The notes: generated by a model not told the origin, from the letters alone. A DNA stretch of 64,000 bases from Acidovorax sp. sif1233 (GCF_019218755.1 NZ_JAHUWZ010000002.1:868001-932000); one strand, 5' to 3'; shown: positions 8,795-21,121, counted from the stretch's first letter. Numbers and translations are program-made.

Positions 8795-9769
8795 ATGCAA
8801 TTGACTTCCCTCGCTGCGGGCCTGGGCCTTGCGCTCGGCTTGATGGCCACCGCCAGCGCGCAGACCACCACGCTCAAGATCGGCTACGCCACGGCGCCCG
8901 ATTCGCACTACGGCGTGGGGTCCAAGGTCTTCTGCGACGAAGTCGAGAAGGGCACGCAGGGGCGCTACAAGTGCCAGTACTTCCCCAACTCCGCGCTGGG
9001 CGGCGAGCGCGAGCAGATCGAGGCCATCCAGCTCGGTACGCAGGACCTGGTGAACACCTCCACCGGCCCCGTGGGCAATTTCGTGCCCGAAGTGAAGATC
9101 GTGGACATCCCCTTCCTGTTCCGCGACTACGACCATGCGCGCAAGGTGATGGACGGCCCCATCGGCCAGGACATCCTGACCAAGTTCCCGAGCAAGGGCA
9201 TCATCGCGCTGGCCTGGACGGAGAACGGTTTCCGCCACATGACCAACAGCAAGCGCGACATCGTCAAGCCCGAGGACGCCAAGGGCCTGAAGATGCGCAC
9301 CATGGAGAACAAGGTGCACATGGACGGCTACCGCACCTTCGGCATCCTGCCCACGCCCATGGCCTTCCCCGAGCTGTTCGGCGCCATGCAGCAGGGCACG
9401 GTGGACGGCCAGGAGAACCCCATCCCCGTGATCCTGTCGGCCAAGTTCTCGCAGGTGCAAAAGCACCTGTCGCTCACCGGCCACGTGTACTCGCCGGCGC
9501 TGCTGCTGCTCTCGCCCAAGGTCTGGAACAAGCTCAATGACGCGGACAAGAAGGTCTTTACCGATGCCGCCAAGAGCGCCTCGGTGGCCCAGCGCAAGAA
9601 GGTCAACGACGACGAGAACAACGGCATCGCCCTGCTGGAGCAGCAAGGCATGAAGGTCACCAAGACGGTGGACGGCGCGGCCTTCCGCGAAGCCCTCAAG
9701 CCCGCCTATGTGGGCTACGCCAAGGAGTTCGGCGCCGACAACATCAAGAAGATCCAGGACGTTCGTTAA
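8795..9769 (+). CDS. TRAP transporter substrate-binding protein (DctP family)
   Basis: The 324-residue product begins with a signal peptide (MQLTSLAAGLGLALGLMATASAQ) after an AGGAGA ribosome site; the longer open frame back to 8417 is discarded for lack of signal or family sequence. The mature protein has the TRAP hallmarks ALGGEREQIEAIQLGTQDL, VVDIPFLFRDYDHARKVMDG-like block and KMRTMENKVHMDGY, where arginine binds the carboxylate. It belongs to the C4-dicarboxylate-like DctP group, distinct from the pair at 1555-5506. It is the first gene of a second TRAP operon. Confidence 0.93.
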   Translation: MQLTSLAAGLGLALGLMATASAQTTTLKIGYATAPDSHYGVGSKVFCDEVEKGTQGRYKCQYFPNSALGGEREQIEAIQLGTQDLVNTSTGPVGNFVPEVKIVDIPFLFRDYDHARKVMDGPIGQDILTKFPSKGIIALAWTENGFRHMTNSKRDIVKPEDAKGLKMRTMENKVHMDGYRTFGILPTPMAFPELFGAMQQGTVDGQENPIPVILSAKFSQVQKHLSLTGHVYSPALLLLSPKVWNKLNDADKKVFTDAAKSASVAQRKKVNDDENNGIALLEQQGMKVTKTVDGAAFREALKPAYVGYAKEFGADNIKKIQDVR

Positions 9770-9776
9770 CTCTTTT

Positions 9777-9888
9777 GAGCGACTCACACAGCCCTCCTGG
9801 CGTCGTTGTTGCGTCTTGCCGTACTGGTTGTACTGTCTGCGACGCAACGCCTAGCCAGGACCGCTTCGCTGGGCTGTGTGAGCCGCTC
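9777..9888. repeat. 112-bp imperfect palindromic element between dctP and dctQ
   Basis: Outer arms GAGCGACTCACACAGCCC (9777-9794) and GGGCTGTGTGAGCCGCTC (9871-9888) are inverted copies, and inner arms TCCTGGCG...TTGCGTC (9795-9815) and GACGCAACGC..AGCCAGGA (9841-9860) are also complementary. The loop contains GTAC twice. The whole would fold into a long RNA hairpin. The arrangement resembles dispersed REP-like elements. Its position just after the binding-protein stop could stabilise that part of the transcript and lower permease expression. Confidence 0.75.
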
Positions 9889-9941
9889 TTGACCCGCGCC
9901 CCGCATCGCCCGGCCCACACAAGGCGCCGGGCGCTTTTGCT

Positions 9942-10487
9942 TTGACCCTGCACGCCCTTGTCCAAGACCGTCCCGTGAAAACCTTCGAACGCTATTTTCT
10001 GGCCGCCAACCGCTGGGCATTGATCCTGCTGCTGGCGGCCATGTCCATCATCATCTTCACCAACGTGGTGATGCGCTACGTCACCCACAACTCGCTCGAA
10101 TGGGCCGAGGAGGTGTCGCGCCACATGATGATCTGGCTGACCTTCCTGGGCGCCGGCCCCGTGCTGCGCTATGGCGGCCACATCGCGGTGGAGAACCTGC
10201 AGGATGCCCTGCCCCGCGCGGGCGCCATCGCCCTGCGTGCCGTGGTCGCGGCCTTGCTGTTCGCCTTCTTCGGCTTCATGGTCTGGTACGGCTGGCTGTA
10301 CATGCAGCGCACCATGTTCCAGATGACGGCCGTGACGCAGATCCCGTTCGCCTACATCTACAGCGCCATGCTGATCGGCGGCGTGCTGCTGATCGTGCAC
10401 TTTTTGTTCATCGTGCGCGGCTACGTGCTCGACCGCAACTTTGCGGCCGATGAACACTTCGATGCGAATGCGAGTGCCTCCCTATGA
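9942..10487 (+). CDS. TRAP transporter small permease (DctQ family)
   Basis: A four-helix inner-membrane protein. The start is uncertain: TTG at 9942 gives 181 residues, while GTG at 9975 gives 170 residues beginning MKTFERYFLAANRWALIL; neither has a strong ribosome site. The family pattern ITFTNVVMRYV-like helix followed by EWAEEVSRHMMIWLTFLGAGPVL is clear. The stop overlaps the dctM start by four bases (10484-10487), so the two permease subunits are translationally coupled, as is common. Confidence 0.9.
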   Translation: MTLHALVQDRPVKTFERYFLAANRWALILLLAAMSIIIFTNVVMRYVTHNSLEWAEEVSRHMMIWLTFLGAGPVLRYGGHIAVENLQDALPRAGAIALRAVVAALLFAFFGFMVWYGWLYMQRTMFQMTAVTQIPFAYIYSAMLIGGVLLIVHFLFIVRGYVLDRNFAADEHFDANASASL

Positions 10488-11779
10488 GCGCGTCCATCAT
10501 CCTCATCGTTTCGGCCTGCCTGTTCCTGGCCATGGGCGTGCCCGTGGCGTTTGCGCTGGGCCTGGCCACCGCGGCCACGCTGATCCTGGCCGAGAGCTAC
10601 CCGCTGATGGTGCTGCTCAAGGAGACCTTCACCGGCATCGACAGCTTTCCGTTGATGGCCGTGCCCTTCTTCATCCTCGCGGCCGAGCTCATGAGCGGCG
10701 GCTCGCTGACCGAGGTGCTGCTGAGGTTTGCCGGGCAGTTCGTGGGCCACAAGCGCGGCGGGCTGGGCTACACCAACGTGGTCTCGCTGACCTTCTTCTC
10801 GGGCATCTCGGGCTCGGCGCTGGCCGATGCGGCGGGGCCGGGGTCGATGCTGATCCGCATGATGGACAAGGCCGGCTACGACCGTTCGTACGCGGCGGCT
10901 CTCACGGCCTCGACGGCCATCGTCGGGCCCATCATCCCGCCGTCCATCATCATGATCATCTATGCGCTGCAGGATGAAACGGTGTCGGTGGGTGCGCTGT
11001 TCGTGGCCGGCCTGCTGCCGGGCCTGCTGATCGCGGTGGCCATGTGCGTCGTGAACTTCCACGTCTCCAAGAAGCGCAACTACAAGGGCGACGGCCGGAT
11101 GCCGCCGCTGGCCGAGATCCTGCAGACCACCTGGAAGGCGCTGCCCGCCATTTTGCTGCCGGTGGTGATCCTGGGCGGCATGCGCGCCGGCTGGTTCACG
11201 CCCACCGAGGCCTCGGTGGTGGCGGTGTTCTATGCGCTGGTGTGCGGCAAGTTCGTCTACCGCACGCTGCAGTGGAAGGCGCTGCCCGACATCCTGGCAC
11301 GCTCGGCCCTGCTGTCGGCCTCGGTGCTGATCATCATCGGGCTGTCGGCCGCGTTCGCGTGGATCCTGACCATCGAGGGCATTCCGCAGCAGATGGCCGA
11401 CTGGCTGGTGGGCATGAACCTCTCGCCGTGGATGTTCCTCATCATCGTGAACATCTTCCTGCTGCTGTTCGGCATCTTCATCGAGCCGCTGCCGGGCGTG
11501 ATGGTGCTGGCGCCCATCCTCGCGCCCGTGGCCGTGAAGCTGGGAATCGACCCCATCCACTTCGCGATGGTGGTGATCTACAACCTCACGCTGGGCATGA
11601 TCACGCCGCCCGTGGGCGGGCTGCTGTTCGTCACCTGCAACGTCTCGCGCGTACCGATGTCGCAGCTGGTGCGCGAGCTGGTGCCCTTCCTGTGGGCGCA
11701 TGGCGTGGTGCTGGTGGTGCTGACCTTCATCCCGCAGCTGTCGACCTGGCTGCCGAAGGTGCTCGGGTTCATCAAATAG
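10484..11779 (+). CDS. TRAP transporter large permease (DctM family)
   Basis: The 431-residue multi-pass protein has the standard DctM length and motifs: GIDSFPLMAVPFFILAAELM near the start, FFSGISGSALADAAGPGS, TASTAIVGPIIPPSIIMIIY in the middle and NLTLGMITPPVGGLLFVTCN near the end. It is the ion-coupled channel of the second TRAP system and overlaps dctQ by four bases. The substrate is not readable from sequence. The glycine riboswitch follows directly, so the operon must end or be read through there. Confidence 0.95.
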   Translation: MSASIILIVSACLFLAMGVPVAFALGLATAATLILAESYPLMVLLKETFTGIDSFPLMAVPFFILAAELMSGGSLTEVLLRFAGQFVGHKRGGLGYTNVVSLTFFSGISGSALADAAGPGSMLIRMMDKAGYDRSYAAALTASTAIVGPIIPPSIIMIIYALQDETVSVGALFVAGLLPGLLIAVAMCVVNFHVSKKRNYKGDGRMPPLAEILQTTWKALPAILLPVVILGGMRAGWFTPTEASVVAVFYALVCGKFVYRTLQWKALPDILARSALLSASVLIIIGLSAAFAWILTIEGIPQQMADWLVGMNLSPWMFLIIVNIFLLLFGIFIEPLPGVMVLAPILAPVAVKLGIDPIHFAMVVIYNLTLGMITPPVGGLLFVTCNVSRVPMSQLVRELVPFLWAHGVVLVVLTFIPQLSTWLPKVLGFIK

Positions 11780-11817
11780 CGTCTGCGCGGCTTCTTCCAG
11801 CGGATATACTGGCGGCC

Positions 11818-12034
11818 GTCAGGAGAGAGCCCCTTCCCATCAACGAAAGGGGCCGCCGAAGGCGCAGGCAGCAGCCGAACGCTCAGGCAAAAGGACTGGC
11901 AACCGCCCGCAGTGATGCGGGCGTTCCCTTGCTGGAGAGAGATGGACCGTGCAGCACGGCACCCATCCACCGAAGGAGCAAGCCGCGCGGCCAGCCAGGG
12001 CGCTGCGGTGAATCTCTCAGGTAAAGCGGACAGC
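11818..12034 (+). ncRNA. Tandem glycine riboswitch upstream of gcvT
   Basis: Two glycine aptamers lie in series. The first (about 11818-11898) has GGAGAGAG, then GCCGAAGGCGCAGGC, then CGAACGCTCAGGCAAAAGGAC. The second (about 11931-12034) repeats the plan with GGAGAGA, CCGAAGGAGCAAGC and GAATCTCTCAGGTAAAGCGGAC. This is the classic arrangement that switches on glycine cleavage genes when glycine is plentiful. About 55 bases separate it from the gcvT start and hold the expression platform, including a GGGGCCGCGGCC stretch that could mask the ribosome site. Confidence 0.96.
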
Positions 12035-12089
12035 AGGGCAAATCCCGCGACCCATGGGGCCGCGGCCACCATTTGCCCCGGAGTCCGCC

Positions 12090-13223
12090 TTGACCACCCC
12101 TACCGCCCCGCTGCTGACCACCCCCCTCAACGCCCTGCACACCGAGCTGGGCGCCCGCATGGTGCCGTTTGCGGGTTACTCCATGCCCGTGCAGTACCCT
12201 GCCGGCCTGATGGCCGAGCACCTGCACACGCGCAACGCGGCGGGTTTGTTCGACGTCTCGCACATGGGCCAGCTCAAGCTTGTCGGCCCCGGCGCCGCTG
12301 CCGCGTTCGAAACCCTGATGCCCGTCGACGTGATCGACCTGCCCGTGGGCAAGCAGCGCTACGGCCTGCTGCTCACCGACGAAGGCACGGTCATCGACGA
12401 CCTGATGTTCTTCAACCAGGGCAATGACACCCTGTTCGTCATCGTCAACGGCGCCTGCAAGGTAGGCGACATCGCGCACATCCAGGCACGCATCGGCCAG
12501 CGCTGCGACGTCATCCCCATGCCCGACCACGCCCTGCTGGCGCTGCAAGGCCCGCAGGCAGTCACCGCCCTGGCGCGCCTGGCACCCGGCGTCGAAAAGC
12601 TGGTATTCATGACGGGTGGCGACTTTTCCATTGCGGGCTGCGACTGCTTCGTGACCCGCAGCGGCTACACCGGGGAGGACGGCTTCGAGATCTCGGTGCC
12701 CGCGTCCCAGGCCGAAACCCTGGCGCGCGCGCTGCTGGCCGAGCCCGAGGTCAAGCCCATCGGGCTGGGCGCCCGCAACTCGCTGCGCCTGGAAGCCGGC
12801 CTGTGCCTGTACGGCAACGACATCGACACCACGACCACCCCGCCCGAGGCGGCGCTGAACTGGGCCATCCAGAAGGTGCGCCGCACCGGCGGCGCGCGCG
12901 CGGGCGGCTTCCCCGGTGCCGACAAGGTGCTGTCGCAGATCGACAACCCCGCCAGCCTGCAACGCAAGCGCGTGGGCCTGGTCGCGCTGGAACGCGTGCC
13001 CGTGCGCGAGCACACCGAACTGCAAGGCCCCGACGGGCAGAAGATCGGCGAAGTGACCAGCGGCCTGCTGGGTCCCACCGTGGACAAGCCGGTGGCCATG
13101 GGCTACGTGGCGCCAGCCTTTGCCGCCGTCGGCACGCGCGTCAACGCCATCGTGCGCGGCAAGGCCGTGCCCATGGAGGTGGTGTCCATGCCGTTCACGC
13201 CTGCGCGCTACCACCGCGGCTGA
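12090..13223 (+). CDS. gcvT: Glycine cleavage system T protein (aminomethyltransferase)
   Basis: The T protein transfers the aminomethyl carbon of glycine from lipoyl-H protein to tetrahydrofolate and frees ammonia. The 377-residue product shows the family start (LNALHTELGARMVPFAGYSMPVQY), the FDVSHMGQ block, SGYTGEDGFEISVP, and the C-terminal KPVAMGYV region. I prefer the TTG start at 12090 because GGAG precedes it by six bases; an ATG at 12054 would add 12 unlikely residues. It is the first gene of the riboswitch-controlled gcvTHP cluster. Confidence 0.96.
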   Translation: MTTPTAPLLTTPLNALHTELGARMVPFAGYSMPVQYPAGLMAEHLHTRNAAGLFDVSHMGQLKLVGPGAAAAFETLMPVDVIDLPVGKQRYGLLLTDEGTVIDDLMFFNQGNDTLFVIVNGACKVGDIAHIQARIGQRCDVIPMPDHALLALQGPQAVTALARLAPGVEKLVFMTGGDFSIAGCDCFVTRSGYTGEDGFEISVPASQAETLARALLAEPEVKPIGLGARNSLRLEAGLCLYGNDIDTTTTPPEAALNWAIQKVRRTGGARAGGFPGADKVLSQIDNPASLQRKRVGLVALERVPVREHTELQGPDGQKIGEVTSGLLGPTVDKPVAMGYVAPAFAAVGTRVNAIVRGKAVPMEVVSMPFTPARYHRG

Positions 13224-13307
13224 CCCTCTGCAACCGCCCCAGCCCGGCTAAAGTGGCGGCTGGCATCGGCACTTTTTCTGTTTACCCCTTTTTTTGGAGC
13301 TTCCCCC

Positions 13308-13682
13308 ATGACCATCAAGTATTCCAAGGACCACGAGTGGATCGACATCTCCGACCACGAAGCCGCCACCGTGGGCATCACGCTGCATGCCCAGGACGCC
13401 CTGGGCGACGTGGTCTTCGTGGACCTCCCCGAGGTCGGCACGACCTTCACCCAGGGTGACGTGGCCGGCGTGGTCGAGTCCGTGAAGGCCGCGGCCGACG
13501 TGTACATGCCTGTCACCGGCGAAGTCGTCGAAGTGAACGAAGCACTGCGCGCCGACCCCTCGCTGGCCAACAGCGATCCCATGGGTGCCGGCTGGTTCTT
13601 CAAGGTCCATGTGACGGACATGCTGCAGTTCGATGCGCTCATGGACGAACCCGCCTACGCCGAGTTCGCCAAGAACGCCTGA
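13308..13682 (+). CDS. gcvH: Glycine cleavage system H protein
   Basis: The 124-residue lipoyl carrier shuttles the aminomethyl group between P, T and L proteins. Length and sequence are standard: [12 protein letters not shown] at the start and the lipoylation motif [15 protein letters not shown] with the modified lysine near residue 60. A TTGGAG ribosome site precedes the ATG at 13308. It lies 84 bases after gcvT and about 70 bases before gcvP. Confidence 0.97.
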   Translation: MTIKYSKDHEWIDISDHEAATVGITLHAQDALGDVVFVDLPEVGTTFTQGDVAGVVESVKAAADVYMPVTGEVVEVNEALRADPSLANSDPMGAGWFFKVHVTDMLQFDALMDEPAYAEFAKNA

Positions 13683-13752
13683 CCCTCCGATGCCCCGCGG
13701 CCCGGCGCCTCCCGGCCGGGCCAATGTGTTTCCTTGCACTGTGCCGCCGCCG

Positions 13753-16662
<2,910 letters not shown>

Positions 16663-17540
16663 CCGCGTGCGGTGCCTTGAGCGCCGCGACCAGCACTCGC
16701 AGCGCTTGCGGACCTGCCGCGCCGGAACCGCGCATCCGGCATTTGCCCGACTTGGCTGCGGGGGGCGACACGCGCCGCCGTACCAGCTCAGCGCAAGTAC
16801 TTCGCTGCAGTACGAAGTATTGGCGAAATAGCAAGGTCGTAGTGCTGGGTGACCACCGATGATGGTGCCTCTGCCTCCTTGGGAGGGGGCAGCATTGGTC
16901 CAACCTCGAATATTCAAAAGCGGCAGGGGTCATCGGCAGCGACTGCGGAGCTGAGACCAGTGGTACAACTAGTGACTAGTGGAGGGATCGGTGTGTACCG
17001 CTTTCTTCCAGCGCGAGAGTCAGTTCCCGCAAAAATAAGCTGCCAACTAACGGCTCCCCCTCCGTCGTGGACAGCCCATCTCGCCATCCATGCGCACCGG
17101 GTTGCCAAAGGTCGCAGCCTACCAAACACAGCAGCCGGCACATTCACACCGTGAAGCCGATCACCGCGTAGTTCTACCTCAAGTGGCAGCGATCCGTGCG
17201 GTGATACGCCATAGCGCGGCCAACGACTGGCACTATTGCTGCGTGCGCTTGCAACGCTTGCTGTGTACCGGCAGGCAGATAGCGACGAAAGCAACGGCTA
17301 GCGAGGTGACGAGCACGCACAGAATCGGCCCGAAGCGGATGCGCAGAAGCCGCGCGGTGCGGCCAAGATCAGTCACAGGAAAAACAATGCCTCCCCCTTG
17401 AGGGATGGAGGCGCAAGCGCCCTCTCCATCTTTATGGCTTAGGGGCTACGTGATGGCGCTTCGCCAATTCAAAGCACGGCTCGGTTCGCCCAGTGGTTAA
17501 TGGGAAAGCGAAAGACCTCACCGACAGAAATTCCTTGCGC
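16663..17540. other. Gene-poor junction between gcvP and the AT-rich island
   Basis: Nearly 900 bases without a gene I can defend. ORFs of 100-160 codons occur in several frames but none has family-like sequence. It contains an inverted repeat TACTTCG-N8-CGAAGTA (16798-16819), a run of ACTAGTGACTAGT near 16968, and a hairpin GATGGAGGCGC/GCGCCCTCTCCATC at 17404-17430. Base composition falls toward the right end, where the island begins. It may be debris from the event that brought in the island, but nothing here is recognisable as an integrase or transposase. Confidence 0.5.
17233..17376 (-). CDS. Possible 47-residue single-helix membrane peptide
   Basis: A GTG-started frame reads MTDLGRTARLLRIRFGPILC, continues through one hydrophobic segment (about residues 15-36) and ends in a basic tail (KRCKRTQQ). 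A GGGGGAGG stretch lies upstream, but 13 bases is longer than ideal. There is no family I recognise and the surroundings look non-coding, so this is offered only as a candidate. Confidence 0.2.
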   Translation of the reverse strand: MTDLGRTARLLRIRFGPILCVLVTSLAVAFVAICLPVHSKRCKRTQQ

Positions 17541-17567
17541 AAATAAAAAAACCATCCAGAGATGGGT
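17541..17567 (-). terminator. Rho-independent terminator of the island operon
   Basis: On the minus strand CCATC-TCTG-GATGG is followed at once by seven T residues (A-run 17545-17551 on the plus strand). It lies 15 bases after the stop of the last island gene at 17582. Confidence 0.85.
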
Positions 17568-17581
17568 GTTTCGCAAATTAA

Positions 17582-19327
17582 CTAATTTCCCATCCAGGCA
17601 ACACCTGGGAAATCGCCGGAGTCTCTCACACCGCGTGCGACATCAAGAGGTAAATTAAATTCTATATTAACCCGTTGAATTTCGTTACCGGCAACTACAC
17701 GCCTTCCAATCAACATAATCAATCCGCCCTCCTTATCAACCTCGCGGGAGCCCGAAAAATATTCGACATCTCCACTTTTCAGCTGCACGCGCATTTTCAC
17801 CTCTACCAAGTGCATTCCTGCCGTCGTCGGTTTAACGAGCACAGCTGCCGAAACCACATTTTTATCTAGCAAAACTGCGGGCGGCTCGCTTTGAAAAATG
17901 CGGTTCTCCTTGACCCGAAGGTGCCCATCTTCCCACGCTGGTGGCGGATTCAGAGAAGTACAGCCTCTTTGGTAAATCCAATTCGCATTTTTCCACCACG
18001 GGTTTATCGGAACACAAAGCGGCGTAGTCCCATCCTCAATCGCAGGCGCCAGCACTTGCCACTGAGAATTACCTATGGTGGGAGAGAGAGGTTCTTTACT
18101 CGTACGAATCGAAAATGCGAACCAACCCACTGAAACGAACCAGATCAAAAATAAAATCGCCACCAACTTCTTCGAGAGACGCAGATCCCAATGCATCTCA
18201 AGCATGCGACCGAGATGACAAAACACCCCACACATCAACAAAATCGATCCAAAAAAACCAACAATGGTATGCCTATAAATCGGAATACCCAACAGCTTCA
18301 CCGCATTGACGGTCCATGAATCACTCAATGCAAAAGCGTTCAACAGGAAGTTAAAAAACGAAAGGCACAACCCAACCAAAATCAATGCATTGGCAGTAGA
18401 TTTTCTCAAAACAATCAAATATAAACTGAGCGATAGAATAATCAATCCCACAAGCATGAAGATGGATTTTTTAAGCACCAAAATTGGGCCTACCGCGAAA
18501 ATCCCCAAAAAGCCTAAAAAATACTTAATGGCAGCGAGTATTTTCACCCCCAAAACTACCTCGTTCTCCCTAAACGGCATGACACCTGACTGAGAGCTGA
18601 TGATCATTTGCACGCATTGGATCAATCCCATCAAAAGGGCGGCGAATGCGATCATGCGAAACCTAGATCGACTGACAATCGCCACGATAACCATTGCGGG
18701 CAAAGCGGCGAGAAGCGCAGGTTTAGACAACATAAAGATGGGCGCGAACCAAGCCCACCACGGACTCTCATCCGCCACATCTACCAATGCAAGCGCAGTG
18801 ACAATTGCCACAAAAAAAGCAGCAAAATAACTAAAATTTATAAAGGTCTTTGTTTCAAAATCTGCAACTGCCAATACCGAAAATGCGACAAAAAAACGCA
18901 GCAAGTCACTGCTTGCCAATTTCCTAAAAGGCGCCAAACAAAATACGCCAACCAACATGGCCGAAAGCAAAACCGATGACCAAGTATAGAAATATGGAAT
19001 CCAGGCGGCGGAAATCCTAAATTGATTTCCCAAAAAAGCAAGCAGCCGCTGAGGAAAGGGAATGTACCCGGCATCCGTTGAAAACAGCTTATGCAAAACT
19101 GATGGTGAATCGGCGTGAGCATAGTAGTTGGTAGCCATCTCGGCCCACATTTCACCGCCCAGCATCCAGTTAGGCTGCATCACCAATTGGCCCATCAAGT
19201 AGAGCAAAACTAAGGCAGAAAACAACCACCCGGGGCGCCGATCAGGACTCAGATCGGCGCGTGACGGTAATGCACTGACAGCGAACAACTCATCACGCAT
19301 TTGGCGAAGTCGCTCCACGTTTTTCAT
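17582..19327 (-). CDS. Large multi-pass membrane protein with C-terminal soluble domain (GT-C-like), island gene 8
   Basis: The 581-residue product has about ten hydrophobic helices from residue 34 to about 420, then a soluble tail of some 150 residues rich in beta-type sequence. An early loop (MLGGEMWAEMATNYYAHA) between the first two helices carries acidic residues, as in GT-C glycosyltransferases that use lipid-linked donors, but I cannot name a family. The start overlaps the aldolase stop by four bases. It is the last gene of the island operon. A plausible job is transfer of a lipid-linked residue on the periplasmic side, with the tail facing the periplasm; this is inference. Confidence 0.7.
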   Translation of the reverse strand: MKNVERLRQMRDELFAVSALPSRADLSPDRRPGWLFSALVLLYLMGQLVMQPNWMLGGEMWAEMATNYYAHADSPSVLHKLFSTDAGYIPFPQRLLAFLGNQFRISAAWIPYFYTWSSVLLSAMLVGVFCLAPFRKLASSDLLRFFVAFSVLAVADFETKTFINFSYFAAFFVAIVTALALVDVADESPWWAWFAPIFMLSKPALLAALPAMVIVAIVSRSRFRMIAFAALLMGLIQCVQMIISSQSGVMPFRENEVVLGVKILAAIKYFLGFLGIFAVGPILVLKKSIFMLVGLIILSLSLYLIVLRKSTANALILVGLCLSFFNFLLNAFALSDSWTVNAVKLLGIPIYRHTIVGFFGSILLMCGVFCHLGRMLEMHWDLRLSKKLVAILFLIWFVSVGWFAFSIRTSKEPLSPTIGNSQWQVLAPAIEDGTTPLCVPINPWWKNANWIYQRGCTSLNPPPAWEDGHLRVKENRIFQSEPPAVLLDKNVVSAAVLVKPTTAGMHLVEVKMRVQLKSGDVEYFSGSREVDKEGGLIMLIGRRVVAGNEIQRVNIEFNLPLDVARGVRDSGDFPGVAWMGN

Positions 19328-20385
19328 ACCGGACGAGAGCTCACATTTGTCGCACTTTTTGCCAGAGTCACCCTATATTTCTCAGCATCCCAGTTCAACA
19401 ACTCCGCAATTTGGTCGCCTGTCAGAACATTCAATTTACATTCGGGTTGCTGCCGCACCAAGACATCGAAGTAACACCGAAGTTGGGCCTTTTTTGCTTG
19501 TGTAAACGACGACTTGGCAAAAACTCCTTTTTCATTAATAAAAACAATTTCAGGAGAAGAATCGCTATGGCAATTTTCGTTTTGAAAAGTCTCACCCGAT
19601 GCGTAGACGTGGGCAACAGGTCCAAGAAAAACGACATGATCTGGATACAAGGCCCAGTCGGATTGCAGTCTACGAAAAAGCCTGTCATCCAGCGCCAATT
19701 GCTGAATCCCTATGTCATCGACGGGCATATAAGAAGATACAGCACTAGCCGCAGAAAATGGCAGAAATTCAGCATCCTTCATAATTCGCTCACACCTAAG
19801 GCACGTCAGTAGGTTAGAAAGCAAATCATCGATTTCCGCGATGCTCTCTCCTCCCAACACTACGCCATGATTTGCCAGGAATATTACATTCACGTCCGGG
19901 CGGCCCCTCAAAACCTTTGCCGTCGCACGCGCAAGACACTCTCCCGGCTTCAGATACTCTATCGCCGCAAAATCAACAACTCTCCTCAAGAGGGCCTGTA
20001 AATCATCAAGATAATTTTTTCGAACCAAGTGCGCCAAGGCTTCTACGGCATGCAGATGCAAGACAATTCGATGCGGCATTAATGCATGCAGCATGGTCTC
20101 AATAGAAGGCCTTAGTGTGAAATCTCCTACAACTCTGGGTGTTTCAGAAAAACAATCCCGCGCAATGGCCGCATTCAGCCCGCTCAAGTCAACCGGAACA
20201 AAGATATTTTCCTTTTCAGCATTTGACAGCCAAGTTCCAGAAGCTTTAATCCAAAGCGTATCGCCTTCCTTCCAAGAAGCGTTCCCTCCAGCTCCTTGAA
20301 CCAGCAGCGGGTCCGTGCCAATCTTTGCGCAGTAACTCCGGACATCATGTTCCATTGCAGTTCTAGAGCCAATCATTTCAGCCAC
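19324..20385 (-). CDS. Class II aldolase/adducin-family protein, island gene 7
   Basis: The 353-residue protein has the class II aldolase core in residues 1-200: GAGGNASWKEGDTLWIKASG for phosphate and metal site entry, HLHAVEALAHL with metal-binding histidines, and FLANHGVVLGG with a further histidine. These metal-dependent enzymes cleave or form sugar phosphates. The resemblance is to the COG3347 (RhaD-like) group rather than to fuculose-phosphate aldolase, and the extra 150 C-terminal residues are not assigned. Overlaps of 4 and 8 bases with its neighbours tie it to the island operon. Its likely role is in making or removing an unusual sugar phosphate precursor. Confidence 0.8.
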   Translation of the reverse strand: MAEMIGSRTAMEHDVRSYCAKIGTDPLLVQGAGGNASWKEGDTLWIKASGTWLSNAEKENIFVPVDLSGLNAAIARDCFSETPRVVGDFTLRPSIETMLHALMPHRIVLHLHAVEALAHLVRKNYLDDLQALLRRVVDFAAIEYLKPGECLARATAKVLRGRPDVNVIFLANHGVVLGGESIAEIDDLLSNLLTCLRCERIMKDAEFLPFSAASAVSSYMPVDDIGIQQLALDDRLFRRLQSDWALYPDHVVFLGPVAHVYASGETFQNENCHSDSSPEIVFINEKGVFAKSSFTQAKKAQLRCYFDVLVRQQPECKLNVLTGDQIAELLNWDAEKYRVTLAKSATNVSSRPV

Positions 20386-21121
20386 CTATTTTTCTAAGCA
20401 AGTGTCGCAGCTCAGAAAATTCACCAAATGTAGCATCGGCTTCGGCCAAACCCTCACCTACTTTTACTCCATGATGAATTTTTTGAAGCGTCACAGCATT
20501 GATTTTTTCGCGCGCCCCTTGTATATCGTTGATAGCGCTATCACCGATCATCCAAATACAGGCACCCTTCGGCCGCATTTTTTGTAGTGCAATTTCAAAG
20601 GGTGCTTCGTGTGGCTTATCGAATCCAGCCTCTTCGCTCGTGACGATATAATCGAAATAGTGATCAAGACCAAAATATACTACTTTTCTAAACTGAATCT
20701 GCGCAGTCAGATCTGTAACAATGGCAGTAGGAATACCCAGCAGACGAATATCATCCAACAACTCCTTGACTTCGTCAAATAGAATTGCATTGCTCAGAAA
20801 TGTTCGCCAATAGGTTTGCTCAAAATCGAGCGCCAGAAGCACCTGGGAACCCAATCCCATGATCTCCAACATCCTCTGCAAATAAAGTAACCGACTATGG
20901 GAAGATGCAGTATTTTTTAGACGCTCTTTAACTTCTGATCGGGCTTGACTAAACGCTTTATCAAAATCATCTGCAGATATTGAAAAGCTTTTTGCAGCCT
21001 TTTGCCGGATCGCTTGCTGCGCTGCGAAATGCGCGGGCTCATACGGATATAACGTATTATCCGTGTCAAACAAAATCGCATCGGGAAGACGATCAAATCG
21101 CCCATTATTAATAATCTTCAT
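20378..21121 (-). CDS. HAD-superfamily hydrolase, island gene 6
   Basis: The 247-residue protein has the HAD phosphatase motifs in order: ILFDTDNTLYPY (nucleophile and acid aspartates, motif I), IVTDLTAQ (motif II), FDKPHEAPF (lysine, motif III) and WMIGDSAINDIQGA (motif IV). DxDxT and a helical cap of about 90 residues after motif I place it with subfamily I sugar-phosphate or nucleotide phosphatases. It overlaps the kinase-fusion gene by four bases and the aldolase gene by eight. It probably dephosphorylates an intermediate of the same pathway. Confidence 0.88.
   Translation of the reverse strand: MKIINNGRFDRLPDAILFDTDNTLYPYEPAHFAAQQAIRQKAAKSFSISADDFDKAFSQARSEVKERLKNTASSHSRLLYLQRMLEIMGLGSQVLLALDFEQTYWRTFLSNAILFDEVKELLDDIRLLGIPTAIVTDLTAQIQFRKVVYFGLDHYFDYIVTSEEAGFDKPHEAPFEIALQKMRPKGACIWMIGDSAINDIQGAREKINAVTLQKIHHGVKVGEGLAEADATFGEFSELRHLLRKIGG

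Noticed and set aside
10421..11701. 426-codon minus-strand frame
   Set aside because: Antisense to the second DctM gene; composition is typical of a GC shadow frame.
16849..17154. 101-codon plus-strand frame after gcvP
   Set aside because: Mixed codon use, no ribosome site and no domain; the region looks non-coding.
17470..17515. tRNA-like GGTTCGCCCAGTGGTTAATGG
   Set aside because: The words recall tRNA D- and T-loops, but they are too close together and I could not fold a cloverleaf.
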